From: a virus
DNA: 32,063 nucleotides
Virus record (IMG/VR): IMGVR_UViG_3300030047_000084
Location: 1-32,063 of that record
Reading direction: 5' to 3' (one strand)
Made by a program: the position numbers and the translations under genes. Under the pieces are notes generated by a model. The model saw nothing but the letters and a program-made list of their open reading frames with translations, had not been told where the DNA came from and did no database searches. Positions 23,462 to 30,931 of the stretch are shown here, piece after piece (positions within the stretch are counted from its first letter, which is position 1; each line of letters begins with the position of its first letter).

Positions 23462-23760
23462 AAATTTTGGATAAGCTCTAAACCTTTCTCACATTCCTCT
23501 TTCCAATAATTAAACCAATCTATCCGCCTCGATGTTCTACGGATAAAATGCTCTTTGGCTTTTTCTTTGGTGTCATAGGCAAAAGTATTATAAGCGTCTT
23601 TACTAACTCTTTTTGTATCGTGTATCGAAATTCCGATGACTGTATGATTTATAAAATAACAATTCTCGGTTTCTCTGACGACTGGGTACTCTTTCAAAAC
23701 AATGCTAGTCTCTTCGTCGACACTTCGATAACTGATTTCGTATCTATAAAGTTTTTTCAT
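23458..23760 (-). CDS. Small early protein, unknown (100 aa)
   Basis: The product has a beta-rich N-terminal half (MKKLYRYEISYRSVDEETSI, then PVVRETENCYFINHTVIG) and a helical, basic C-terminal half with KEHFIRRTSRRIDWFNYWKE. It resembles no family I can name. It lies between a 53-residue gene and the 73-residue gene to which it is coupled. Confidence 0.65.
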   Translation of the reverse strand: MKKLYRYEISYRSVDEETSIVLKEYPVVRETENCYFINHTVIGISIHDTKRVSKDAYNTFAYDTKEKAKEHFIRRTSRRIDWFNYWKEECEKGLELIQNL

Positions 23761-23764
23761 AATT

Positions 23765-23926
23765 TTATTTGTTTTTAATAAATGGTTTTTGAGTCCTGTA
23801 ATTAAAACGGTCTCGCCTATCCTCAGGTATTTTTATTCCAATAATCGCCACCTCGAGGGGTTTTCCGTTCATAAAGATTTTGTCTTTAATCTTGTAAAAA
23901 CAGGCTGATTTAATTTGAGTTTCCAT
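23765..23926 (-). CDS. Tiny early protein, unknown (53 aa)
   Basis: This gene is short. The ATG at 23926-23924 lies three bases after the stop of the coiled-coil gene, and the TAA is at 23767-23765, four bases before the next start. The product opens METQIKSACFYKIKDKIFMN, contains PLEVAIIGIKIPEDRRDRF, and looks like a small beta domain with a basic tail. The tight fit between neighbours supports it as real. Confidence 0.65.
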   Translation of the reverse strand: METQIKSACFYKIKDKIFMNGKPLEVAIIGIKIPEDRRDRFNYRTQKPFIKNK

Positions 23927-23928
23927 AA

Positions 23929-24705
23929 TTAGCGAATGTCAGTAGCCTCGTAAACTTTAACCCCAGCAATAACTCTGACGCCTGATTTTATTGCCTCGTT
24001 GATTTTCTTACTATCGCTCGAGCAGAATTGACGAGGGATTTGGTTTTCGTCAATAATTTCGTACGTCCAGCGTTTAGTAACACCTTTGATTTTTTCAGTC
24101 TTGGCTTTTTCCTCGGCGTCCTTTTTATTCTTTTCTGTTAATTCAGCGAGTGCTTTTTCGTCGGCAATTCGTTTTTTCTCAGCGTCTAAATCTCTCTGTT
24201 TTTGAGCGAGGTCTAATTTTTCCTGTTCTAGTTTTGCTCTCTCGTCTGACATTTTCTTTTTATCAGCGTCGAGTTTTCTCTGTTCAGCGAGTCTCTTTTC
24301 TAATTCGATTTTTGCGAGTCTGTCCTGTTCGGCTTTGATTTTGGCTAATCTTTCAGCCTCAATTTTTGCCAATCTTGCCTCTTCGTCCTTACGCTTTTTT
24401 TCTTGGATTTCGTTAAAAGTCAAAATTTTCTCTTTGACAATAATTTTAATATCAGCGAAAGGTTTAGAAACTATCCTGAAAGAGTTATTTATCTCGGCAA
24501 TTTTATTGTTAATTGGTCTCACGATTGCCGTTCTAGTCTCTTCAATTTGTTTTTCCGAGTCCTGACATTGTTTTAAAATTAAGCTCGCCTCTTGGGACTG
24601 TTCGATAGTCTCAACTTTTAAATCTTTGGCTTTCTTTTCTAATTCACCAGCCAAAATGATGAATGGTTTTACAGTCCTGTCGACTGTTGCGATTTCGTTT
24701 GTCAT
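23929..24705 (-). CDS. Long coiled-coil protein upstream of recT, unknown
   Basis: The 258-residue product has a folded N-terminal part (about 1-100, with a VRPINNKIAEINNSFRI segment), then a continuous charged helix (about 105-205) made of Lys/Glu/Ala/Leu repeats such as ERLAKIKAEQDRLAKIELEK. A C-terminal domain follows (KRWTYEIIDENQIPRQFCSS). Proteins with this layout are common just before recT or erf genes and are thought to support recombination or replication. The leader contains CAATACAAAACAAA. Confidence 0.75.
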   Translation of the reverse strand: MTNEIATVDRTVKPFIILAGELEKKAKDLKVETIEQSQEASLILKQCQDSEKQIEETRTAIVRPINNKIAEINNSFRIVSKPFADIKIIVKEKILTFNEIQEKKRKDEEARLAKIEAERLAKIKAEQDRLAKIELEKRLAEQRKLDADKKKMSDERAKLEQEKLDLAQKQRDLDAEKKRIADEKALAELTEKNKKDAEEKAKTEKIKGVTKRWTYEIIDENQIPRQFCSSDSKKINEAIKSGVRVIAGVKVYEATDIR

Positions 24706-24735
24706 TTTGTTTTGTATTGTTTTTTAATAAATAAT

Positions 24736-24954
24736 TTATAACTCTCCGTAAATTGCTTTTTGTACCCCGTCAATTAAAATAATTTTTCCTTTCTCCCGCA
24801 TTATGTCGTGGTCTTTGGGGTTTTTAATTGCGTCCTTTAATAATTCACTCCAACAGCTCGAGCAAACAACGGGGTAGCCGTGTTCCTCTTCAAAACACGT
24901 CCCACAATCCGAGCATTGGAAACCGTTAATCATATCGTCTGCTATTTCTCCCAT
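24736..24954 (-). CDS. Small zinc-finger protein, unknown (72 aa)
   Basis: The preferred start is the ATG at 24954-24952, four bases after the upstream stop; the open frame extends farther but only inside the upstream gene. FQCSDCGTCFEEEHGYPVVC and CSSCWSELL give a CxxC...CxxC ribbon. The C-terminal half (REKGKIILIDGVQKAIYGEL) looks like a beta-hairpin. Role unknown. Confidence 0.65.
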   Translation of the reverse strand: MGEIADDMINGFQCSDCGTCFEEEHGYPVVCSSCWSELLKDAIKNPKDHDIMREKGKIILIDGVQKAIYGEL

Positions 24955-24958
24955 AATT

Positions 24959-25243
24959 TTATTCTCCGCAGTGTTTACACGAATAAATAACCTCGCTTTG
25001 GTGTTCGCCGATGTCGTTAAATTCAGAGGTGAGTATTTCAAAACAACCTCGACAACGAATACCATCAATAAAAGTTTCTTTTAAAATCTCAAAATTCTCG
25101 TGGATAAAATCTAATTTTTTGACTGGCATTGATAAAATTTCCTCAGCGTTGTTGATAATTAAATCGCCGTCTTTTTGGTTATACCAGTAATTTTCAAAGT
25201 CATTTTTTGAGATGTCTTTGAGTGTTAGTTGTGTGTCTGTCAT
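24959..25243 (-). CDS. Small early protein with C-terminal zinc ribbon (94 aa)
   Basis: The preferred start is the ATG at 25243-25241 (MTDTQLTLKDISKNDFENYW), preceded by CAACACAAAACAAAA and about 30 bases after the transcription start predicted from the promoter at 25281-25309. A longer frame would run through that promoter. The C-terminal part has IRCRGCFEIL and YSCKHCGE, a four-Cys ribbon. It is the first gene of the RecT-YqaJ transcription unit. Role unknown. Confidence 0.7.
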   Translation of the reverse strand: MTDTQLTLKDISKNDFENYWYNQKDGDLIINNAEEILSMPVKKLDFIHENFEILKETFIDGIRCRGCFEILTSEFNDIGEHQSEVIYSCKHCGE

Positions 25244-25280
25244 TTTTGTTTTGTGTTGTTTAATTTGTAATATTAAGAAT

Positions 25281-25309
25281 ATAATACCGCCCGTTTCTAA
25301 CGGTGTCAA
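25281..25309 (-). promoter_or_regulatory. Early promoter with an operator-like inverted repeat
   Basis: TTGACA (25309-25304) and TATTAT (25286-25281) are exactly 17 bases apart. The spacer holds the inverted repeat CCGTT-AGA-AACGG and ends GGGCGG, sharing the frame TTGACACCG...GGGCGGTA-TAT with the promoter at 20601-20629. The TGA stop of the replication gene is part of the -35 hexamer. It serves the gene at 25243 and the recombination unit. Confidence 0.75.
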
Positions 25310-26064
25310 GAGGCAGTTTTGATGGGAAATTTATTTTTGATTTCAGCTATTTTCTCGGAGTTTTTCTTTCTCTGCTCTTCGGTAATTGTAATCATCTCGG
25401 GGGTGTAAGTTTTAACCATCTGAATTTTTCTGACTTGCCCTCTATCAATCGCCGACCTGACAAAATTCATCAACGTCAATTTATAATCGGCATATTGAGT
25501 CCCAGTGCTACCGCAATACAAAATCATTCTCTCTCGAGTGTTTAAAACATCTTTTAGAGAGACCTGATATTTTTCAGCGATTTCTTTACACATCAAATCA
25601 GTTACCTCGTCAGTTTTGTATAAATGTTTTTTCTTTCGAGTTTCGATAGATATATTATTATTTTCTTTAATTCTTTTATTCTTATATTCTTTAGTTGTGG
25701 TTATTTGTTGGTTATCCGTTGGTTGCTCGTTGGTTAAGTTGTTGGTTATTTGTTGATAATCATTATATTTATTGACGGTAATTAAGGTATATTTTGTAGT
25801 AGTTTTGATGGTTATTTCATTGGTTGATTTTAGCTTAGTTAGTGCTGTTCGGGTCTGTTGTCGAGATAATCCCGTCTGTTCGCCCAAATCTTCAACACCG
25901 ACGATGACCTGACCACGTTTTACAACTACCCCTTTCCAGTCTTTATCCTCATAGTTTACGGATAAAAGTAAATGTAAAAATAATCTTGAAACATTGATGT
26001 CAGAGTACCAACCCCATTCTTTGAATTTTCTAAATAATTTTACCCAGCTATTATTTTCACTCAT
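25306..26064 (-). CDS. Replication initiator / replisome organiser
   Basis: The 252-residue product opens MSENNSWVKLFRKFKEWGWY, the usual start of phage replisome-organiser proteins with a winged-helix N-terminal domain (about 1-105, including LGEQTGLSRQQTRTALTKLK as the recognition helix). A Thr/Asn/Gln-rich linker (about 106-145), encoded by repeats, leads to a C-terminal helical domain with TDLMCKEIAEKYQVSLKDVL. It should bind iterons inside its own gene and load host replication proteins. The ATG is preceded by GGGGGTCGAGGT, a clear Shine-Dalgarno, and by an attenuator-like leader. Confidence 0.85.
   Translation of the reverse strand: MSENNSWVKLFRKFKEWGWYSDINVSRLFLHLLLSVNYEDKDWKGVVVKRGQVIVGVEDLGEQTGLSRQQTRTALTKLKSTNEITIKTTTKYTLITVNKYNDYQQITNNLTNEQPTDNQQITTTKEYKNKRIKENNNISIETRKKKHLYKTDEVTDLMCKEIAEKYQVSLKDVLNTRERMILYCGSTGTQYADYKLTLMNFVRSAIDRGQVRKIQMVKTYTPEMITITEEQRKKNSEKIAEIKNKFPIKTAS
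25698..25755. repeat. Iteron-like repeats inside the replication gene, candidate origin
   Basis: TGGTTATTTGTTG occurs at 25698-25710 and 25743-25755, with further GTTGGTTA/GTTGGTTG units between them. In many phages with this type of initiator, the origin is a repeat cluster in the linker-coding part of the gene. The repeats also encode a low-complexity Asn/Thr/Gln linker, so protein-level repetition could explain them. Confidence 0.5.
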
Positions 26065-26085
26065 ACCTCGACCCCCTCAGTGCCT

Positions 26086-26196
26086 AAAAAACAAAAATCC
26101 CCCCCTGTTGTTGATTTGGAATGCGACGACCAAACAGCCGACAGAGAGGGGTTGCTATTTTTTAGGGAATTGTTTTGTAATTGTGTAAGTCGCATT
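26086..26196 (-). promoter_or_regulatory. Attenuator-like leader of the replication gene
   Basis: On the minus strand the order is element 1 (AATGCGAC, 26196-26189), element 2 (CCCCTCT, 26151-26145), element 1' (GTCGCATT, 26127-26120) and element 2' (GGGGGGG, 26105-26099). ATTTTTGTTTTTT follows (26098-26086). 2:2' is reinforced inside by TTTGG/CCAAA (26134-26130 with 26119-26115), whose loop holds 1'. Pairing 1:1' and 2:2' is mutually exclusive or forms a pseudoknot. This is the layout of a terminator/antiterminator switch placed before the start at 26064. Confidence 0.6.
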
Positions 26197-26202
26197 TACA
26201 AC

Positions 26203-26231
26203 ACTTTAGGTTATAACAAAACCCGTGTCAA
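26203..26231 (-). promoter_or_regulatory. Promoter candidate for the replication gene
   Basis: TTGACA (26231-26226) is followed after 17 bases by TAAAGT (26208-26203), a weak -10. The predicted transcript would begin at about 26196, just at element 1 of the leader. It lies ten bases after the upstream gene's stop. Confidence 0.5.
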
Positions 26232-26240
26232 TATATCAAA

Positions 26241-26444
26241 TTAAAAGATGTTTCCAGTTGGGACTTCCTCAGGTATAACCCAGTTTTGGTCAATGATTTT
26301 GCCGTCTTTGTCTATAATTATTACTTTATGACCCTTACAAGTTGGACAAATTAAAGCTCCGTGTTTGACCGTTCCAAACCCGTTACAAATCGAGCATTTC
26401 ATATTTGAGAAATTTTTGTTTACGTCGAAATTTTCTAGTCCCAT
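26241..26444 (-). CDS. Small DnaJ-like zinc-finger protein (67 aa)
   Basis: The product has the pattern MKCSICNGFGTVKHGALICP followed by TCKGHKVI, a CxxCxGxG...CxxCxG set resembling one DnaJ-type zinc unit. The N-terminal 14 residues are acidic and the C-terminus is a beta segment with IIDKDGKIIDQNWVIP. The leader is CACACAACACAAAAA. Role unknown; such single-unit proteins are common in phages. Confidence 0.7.
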   Translation of the reverse strand: MGLENFDVNKNFSNMKCSICNGFGTVKHGALICPTCKGHKVIIIDKDGKIIDQNWVIPEEVPTGNIF

Positions 26445-26543
26445 TTTTTGTGTTGTGTGAATTGTTTATATTTAAGATTATCATTTTTTATTTACCTTTG
26501 TAGAGCCTAAAAATAAGACCTCACCAAAGCCCCTCAAAAGCAA

Positions 26544-26981
26544 CTATTTCCAAGACCTGACCGTTATGTCTCCCTCGTCGTCAAAATCGTAGCGTTGGTG
26601 TTTTTGATGTTTATTCTTGGGTCTAAATCTATCAATCGCTTTCTCAAATTTACTTCGAGATTTAATCATCACTGGGTCGGCGTCTTTTATTGGTCTCCCA
26701 TCAAATAAAATTCCCTTATCGAGAGCCTGTCTGTCAAAAATTTCGTGGCAGTCTTTCTCTTTCTCTCCGCAAAGATAATGTCCGTTTTCTACTTTGTCGC
26801 TACCGCCGTAAAACTGAGGCAAGTCGTGATGACATTGACCTCTCATCGTTGGCAGTCCGCAATATTCACAATGAAAGTCGGCGTTTTGAGCTATTTTGTG
26901 TTTCGTTTCTGTCGAGAAAGTTGTAACAGAGGGCATTATTGGCAGTAATAACGCCGTTGTTATCAACCTCTCGAGCCTCAT
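26544..26981 (-). CDS. HNH endonuclease-like protein
   Basis: The 145-residue product contains FHCEYCGLPTMRGQCHHDLP followed by GGSDKVENGHYLCG and KDCHEIFD, matching the HNH fold: a CxxC knuckle, the catalytic HH, the central N (VENGHYLC) and a terminal H. Its ATG overlaps the upstream stop as ATGA (26981-26978), favouring this start over the internal Met at about residue 16. Stand-alone HNH genes in phages may be homing nucleases or act with terminase. It is far from the terminase genes here. Confidence 0.85.
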   Translation of the reverse strand: MRLERLITTALLLPIMPSVTTFSTETKHKIAQNADFHCEYCGLPTMRGQCHHDLPQFYGGSDKVENGHYLCGEKEKDCHEIFDRQALDKGILFDGRPIKDADPVMIKSRSKFEKAIDRFRPKNKHQKHQRYDFDDEGDITVRSWK

Positions 26982-27199
26982 TTTTTCGCCTTTATGAACT
27001 CAAACTCATATCCGTCGAGACGGTTTTGTTTTACGCCATTGATAAATTTAATATCGTTGCGAATACAATCGGGATTTATACAAAAATGAAACTCACCTCT
27101 AAACTCTCTCAGACTACTCTCTTGAAAAATTTGTTTATGGAATTTCGACAACTCTTTCCTACAATACGGACAAACGGGGAATTTGTCTACTTTTGCCAT
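26978..27199 (-). CDS. Small zinc-finger protein, unknown (73 aa)
   Basis: The product has FPVCPYCRKELSKFH near the start and FHFCINPDCIRNDIKF in the middle, a CxxC...CxxxxC four-Cys arrangement. It ends with a basic tail whose codons overlap the HNH start. Its own ATG follows the holin-like gene by six bases. It may be a partner of the HNH enzyme; no direct evidence. Confidence 0.7.
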   Translation of the reverse strand: MAKVDKFPVCPYCRKELSKFHKQIFQESSLREFRGEFHFCINPDCIRNDIKFINGVKQNRLDGYEFEFIKAKK

Positions 27200-27205
27200 A
27201 ATTTT

Positions 27206-27505
27206 TTAGAAAGGCAATAATCCCTTAGCTTTTTGGCTTACTTCGAGGTCGAAAGCACTGGTTAAATCTTTACTGTTTAAATAAACGAGTTTGTCTAGGT
27301 ATCGACCAACTAAGGTCAAAAGAAAAGTAACGAGATTTTGGAGTGGAATAATGAAACTAAATAACCAAATTTTTATATTCAATAATTCAGGCAAGACGTT
27401 GATTTGAGCGAGAACCTGAGTAACTATCCAAGACAAAATAAATAAAATTATCCATCGAGCGATTTCTTTTACAGCCTCTAATTTATTTTTAGATATAGTA
27501 ATCAT
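27206..27505 (-). CDS. Holin-like two-span membrane protein
   Basis: The 99-residue product has an amphipathic start (MITISKNKLEAVKEIARWII), a first membrane span (about 16-35), a second one (about 46-66, IWLFSFIIPLQNLVTFLLTL) and a charged C-terminus. It is encoded two genes after the endolysin, so a holin role is likely. The start is preceded by TATTATTAAATT, the late-type motif, consistent with late expression. Confidence 0.65.
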   Translation of the reverse strand: MITISKNKLEAVKEIARWIILFILSWIVTQVLAQINVLPELLNIKIWLFSFIIPLQNLVTFLLTLVGRYLDKLVYLNSKDLTSAFDLEVSQKAKGLLPF

Positions 27506-27539
27506 AATTTAATAATAAACAATTTTTAATTTTTTACAA

Positions 27540-27797
27540 TTATCGAGCGAGTGCTGTCTTGACAATGGTCGCAATAGTCCCAGCGACACCGCCAGCAATT
27601 CCCCCAATCCCTAAAACTAAACCAATAAATTTATTTTGATTGTCCCACATTGTATTTGTTCGAGAGACTAATAATTTAAAGTCGTCATCATTGACAACGG
27701 CACAGTTGATTTTTTTTTCCATTGTTGACAAAGACTCGAAAATAGCGGTCTGTCTCTCGTCAATTCTGATGAGTAAATCGTGGTCAGTAGTTTCCAT
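27540..27797 (-). CDS. XhlA/holin-like membrane protein
   Basis: The 85-residue product has a helical N-terminal region (METTDHDLLIRIDERQTAIF) and a single C-terminal membrane segment (FIGLVLGIGGIAGGVAGTIA) with a Gly-rich face, the plan of XhlA-type proteins and of many small phage lysis factors. It lies between the endolysin and the two-span protein, so the three genes form a lysis cassette. Confidence 0.65.
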   Translation of the reverse strand: METTDHDLLIRIDERQTAIFESLSTMEKKINCAVVNDDDFKLLVSRTNTMWDNQNKFIGLVLGIGGIAGGVAGTIATIVKTALAR

Positions 27798-27804
27798 AAT
27801 TCTA

Positions 27805-28770
27805 TTATTTTTTAAATAAACTTTTTATAAAATCAAAGAAAGTGCTAAAAGACACCTCTATTTTTTCCGAAGTATCGACAGTAGTAGAAACTGGGTCGGG
27901 AGTAGCAGTCGGTTGTTGGAGTGCTAACCTTTCGACGAGTGTTTTATTTGCCTTTGTCAAAATTGAGTTTTGAGAGGTGAGATTTTTATTACTTTCTACA
28001 ATGGTATCGTAATCAGAATATTTTAGTAACAAATTATTTAGGCGAGCGATTTCAATAACATCAAGACCTTGCTGTTTTGACATTTCAACATTTACAGTAG
28101 TAGCGATGACATATTTTTTATCGAGTTCGTCGTAAAGAGTTTGGAGAGATTTAAGGACACCTTTTTTAAAGTTTTCCATTCCCTCTCGAATATCGCCCTC
28201 GCTAAAATTGTTTTCTTTGTATAAATATTTGTAGACATTTTCAGAGATGTTATAAGTCTCGACAGTTTCGGCGGTTGGTTTAGTAAAGTGGTAACAATCT
28301 ACTTTTTGGATTTTAACAGCGTCAGCCATTGAGCCGTAGCAAGATGAGAGTTTCTTTTCGACACCGTCCCAAGGGTCGTGAATATACAAATCGTTTCCGA
28401 CGTGTTTAGTAACTCGTAAATAATGGGTTTGTATTCCAGCGACATTCAAATTACTGTCGACCATAATTATAGGAAAATAACCAGCGTCGAGTTCAGCGAT
28501 AATTTTGTCAATCGGGGCAGATGTTGATTGACAAACTATACCCCAAGAATAGGACACTCTTGAAAATAAATTTTGTAGTGTTTTCCAACCGTTCCATAAA
28601 TCACCGACAAATAATTGAGAGTAGTTGGCTAACTGGTCGGGGGTGAGAGAATATCCAGCTTCGTTTAAAATGGCAGTGATACAAGTGAGTAGACAGCCAT
28701 AATTTCCGAGAGTGCTGTTAGTCCCGTTAATTGTTTTTGTTTTCCATTGAGGGTCATTTTGAGATAGCAT
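27805..28770 (-). CDS. C39-type peptidase endolysin
   Basis: The 321-residue product opens MLSQNDPQWKTKTINGTNST and has a papain-like (peptidase C39_2) layout: catalytic Cys in LGNYGCLLTC (about residue 26), His in QTHYLRVTKH (about 116) and Asp in DLYIHDPWDG (about 132). The region after about 175 is helical with a coiled coil, and the end (STFFDFIKSLFKK) is amphipathic, possibly a membrane-binding tail. It probably cuts peptide bonds in the host cell wall. It sits with two holin-like genes. C39-type lysins are less common than amidases in phages. Confidence 0.8.
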   Translation of the reverse strand: MLSQNDPQWKTKTINGTNSTLGNYGCLLTCITAILNEAGYSLTPDQLANYSQLFVGDLWNGWKTLQNLFSRVSYSWGIVCQSTSAPIDKIIAELDAGYFPIIMVDSNLNVAGIQTHYLRVTKHVGNDLYIHDPWDGVEKKLSSCYGSMADAVKIQKVDCYHFTKPTAETVETYNISENVYKYLYKENNFSEGDIREGMENFKKGVLKSLQTLYDELDKKYVIATTVNVEMSKQQGLDVIEIARLNNLLLKYSDYDTIVESNKNLTSQNSILTKANKTLVERLALQQPTATPDPVSTTVDTSEKIEVSFSTFFDFIKSLFKK

Positions 28771-28793
28771 AGTTTAATAATATGCTAAAAATT

Positions 28794-29945
28794 TCAGAGT
28801 ATCAATATACCGCCACCCTCTCCGTCAGTTTTGATGGTCGTCCAAGGGCTATATGAGACCCCAGTTTGATTTTGTACAAACGCTCGATAGTGATATAAAG
28901 TGAAAGGTTTTAGCCCTGAAATTTCCATTGTAAAAGATGAGTCTGTAAAAACACCACTCTCAGAGACTCCCCAAGTTGGCGTTTCAGTTAATCCATATTG
29001 AAAACCTCGAGAGGTATAATTTTCAGCACTCGACACGTTGGCTATTGGGGTAAATTTTCGAGATGATTTTTTTACTATTCCGTTATTTGTAGCACCAGCC
29101 AAAGTCTTGAAAGAAATAGTCTCACCGTAAACAGTACCCGCCTCGTTAATAGCGAAAGGTTTAAATGTATGAGTAGACCCGTCATTAAATCCAGTAATAT
29201 CGGCATAATAAGCACCTGTCCCAGTACCAACGTGAACAGTAACCGAGCCATCAATTATAAATCCTCTATCTGAAATAGTACCCCCGCCGTCATACCCGAC
29301 ATTTCCTGAAAGTCTAGCTCCATTATTGATAATATTTGAGACGCCACTATTGGAGACAGTAGCGGGCAAAAAATATGTTATCTCTAAATAAGGTCGGTAA
29401 GTAGCGTCATTATTTTCAGCAAAATAAAATTGTCCAGTTCCATCGTTCCAAGGGGCATAATTATTGTAATCGTTCCAGTGTCTCAAACCAAAGATTGAGT
29501 TTCCGCCCTTTACGATACTAGACGGGTCGATTGTTGGAGACCACCAAATATTTACATTATCATTTTCGACATCTTGCTGATTACATTCACCGAGTGAATT
29601 TCCAAAATAGGCTTTATTATAATAAGCTGTATTATTTCCAGTGGCAGAGACAGGACATAAATAAACAATGCTATTAGTACAATCCCCGTCGTGAACTTTT
29701 TTGATGTAGGCGTTAAATTTAACCAAGGTAATTACGGCGTTTGCTGGGATTGCTGAGGTATCAAAAACAATGGTTCGTCTATAAATATCGTAAGAGCCAC
29801 CCCTGTAAACCTGAGCCCCGAAATTAGTAGTTTGACCGCACCCACCCGTAGCATAGGTACTATTTACTTTACTAGCGAAGTCTCCGCCCTGTTCGTGATT
29901 ACAAGAAAAAGAATATCCGATTGATGGATAAAAATTTGTTTTCAT
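28794..29945 (-). CDS. Tail fibre / surface protein with fibronectin-III-like repeats
   Basis: The 383-residue product has an N-terminal domain (about 1-190) with FRIYRRTIVFDTSAI-like content, in detail YRRTIVFDTSAIPANAVITL. This resembles the DNRLRE/carbohydrate-binding fold of surface proteins. Two Ig-like or fibronectin-III-like repeats follow (about 195-280 and 285-370; GTVYGETISFKT marks the end of the first). It should be at the tail tip and bind host surface structures. It lies between the lysis genes and another fibre gene. Confidence 0.65.
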   Translation of the reverse strand: MKTNFYPSIGYSFSCNHEQGGDFASKVNSTYATGGCGQTTNFGAQVYRGGSYDIYRRTIVFDTSAIPANAVITLVKFNAYIKKVHDGDCTNSIVYLCPVSATGNNTAYYNKAYFGNSLGECNQQDVENDNVNIWWSPTIDPSSIVKGGNSIFGLRHWNDYNNYAPWNDGTGQFYFAENNDATYRPYLEITYFLPATVSNSGVSNIINNGARLSGNVGYDGGGTISDRGFIIDGSVTVHVGTGTGAYYADITGFNDGSTHTFKPFAINEAGTVYGETISFKTLAGATNNGIVKKSSRKFTPIANVSSAENYTSRGFQYGLTETPTWGVSESGVFTDSSFTMEISGLKPFTLYHYRAFVQNQTGVSYSPWTTIKTDGEGGGILIL

Positions 29946-29947
29946 TT

Positions 29948-30931
29948 TTAAGCAAGTTGACCAGCGACAGAACCGCCGTCGAAATAATAAACGCTACCTA
30001 CCTTTTTGTAACAGAATAGGAAAATAGCGTCAGTTTGTCCGACAACATCTGAAAAATCAGGAATAGCACCGCCAGCCCACAAGATAGGTAATGAGCCGAA
30101 AGTTGGGGTATAACCACCAGTACCAGCCTGAACAAATCTGAGATAAACACCTTTACCAACTGCTACGTTTGAGAGAGTAATAGCTTTGTTAGTGGTCAAA
30201 GTAACTGTATGACATTTAATTCCAAAGTCGAGAGCTGAGGTTGCCCCGCCATCGTCGACAGGTTCGTCGATTGATTGAATTTCAATAGGGTTGGTATCAC
30301 TGACGCCTTTAATAAAGAGACGAGATTTAGAGCCATTATTTTTTAAAACGACGTTTGCTTTGGCAGTGTCAGGGGTGTCGATTAAAGTTTGCTCGGATAA
30401 GTTAAGACCACCAAGAAAAGAGAAAAGACAACTAGGTCGGACGTCGGTAATCATTGAGGCACCGATTTGAGAGTATCCAGTAGGTAAGGCAAGATTTGAC
30501 AATCTAACGAAAGGTTTATTTGCCCCGATTGCGTTAGATATTTGAGTATCGGTTGGTATGACTGGGCTAGCGTCGGGAGTTCCATCGACACTCGTAAAAA
30601 TTAAAATATTACTACCGTCAGAGTTTACAGTTGCCCCGATGTTTAAATAAGCGATGATTGTTGATATTCTGTTTGTCCCTGAATTATTAGCCGAGACAGT
30701 AACCTCGAAATCAGTAGTCGAATAGCCGTGTAGAGTTTTGCCACTAAATTTAAAAACACCATCACCAACAGGGACGACAACTTTATTACTCAGAGGATTA
30801 GCGACGCCGACTTTCCAGTGGGACGCTAAATCAAAGACACCCGATTTCTGAGTGATTGCGTGTAATAAACGTAAAAATTGATTTTCAGTGAGAGCGGACG
30901 CTCCCGATATTCCTGTTACTAGATTTGCCAT
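29948..30931 (-). CDS. Baseplate / fibre protein, unknown family
   Basis: The 327-residue product opens MANLVTGISGASALTENQFL and is rich in Gly, Ala, Ser, Thr and Asn, with a beta-structured middle containing NKVVVPVGDGVFKFSG. A C-terminal part with KAITLSNVAVGKGVYLRFVQ resembles late domains of phage fibre proteins. It starts with TATAATTAAATTATG and lies at the outer edge of the invertible-looking collar region. A fibre or baseplate role is inferred from composition and position. Confidence 0.65.
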   Translation of the reverse strand: MANLVTGISGASALTENQFLRLLHAITQKSGVFDLASHWKVGVANPLSNKVVVPVGDGVFKFSGKTLHGYSTTDFEVTVSANNSGTNRISTIIAYLNIGATVNSDGSNILIFTSVDGTPDASPVIPTDTQISNAIGANKPFVRLSNLALPTGYSQIGASMITDVRPSCLFSFLGGLNLSEQTLIDTPDTAKANVVLKNNGSKSRLFIKGVSDTNPIEIQSIDEPVDDGGATSALDFGIKCHTVTLTTNKAITLSNVAVGKGVYLRFVQAGTGGYTPTFGSLPILWAGGAIPDFSDVVGQTDAIFLFCYKKVGSVYYFDGGSVAGQLA

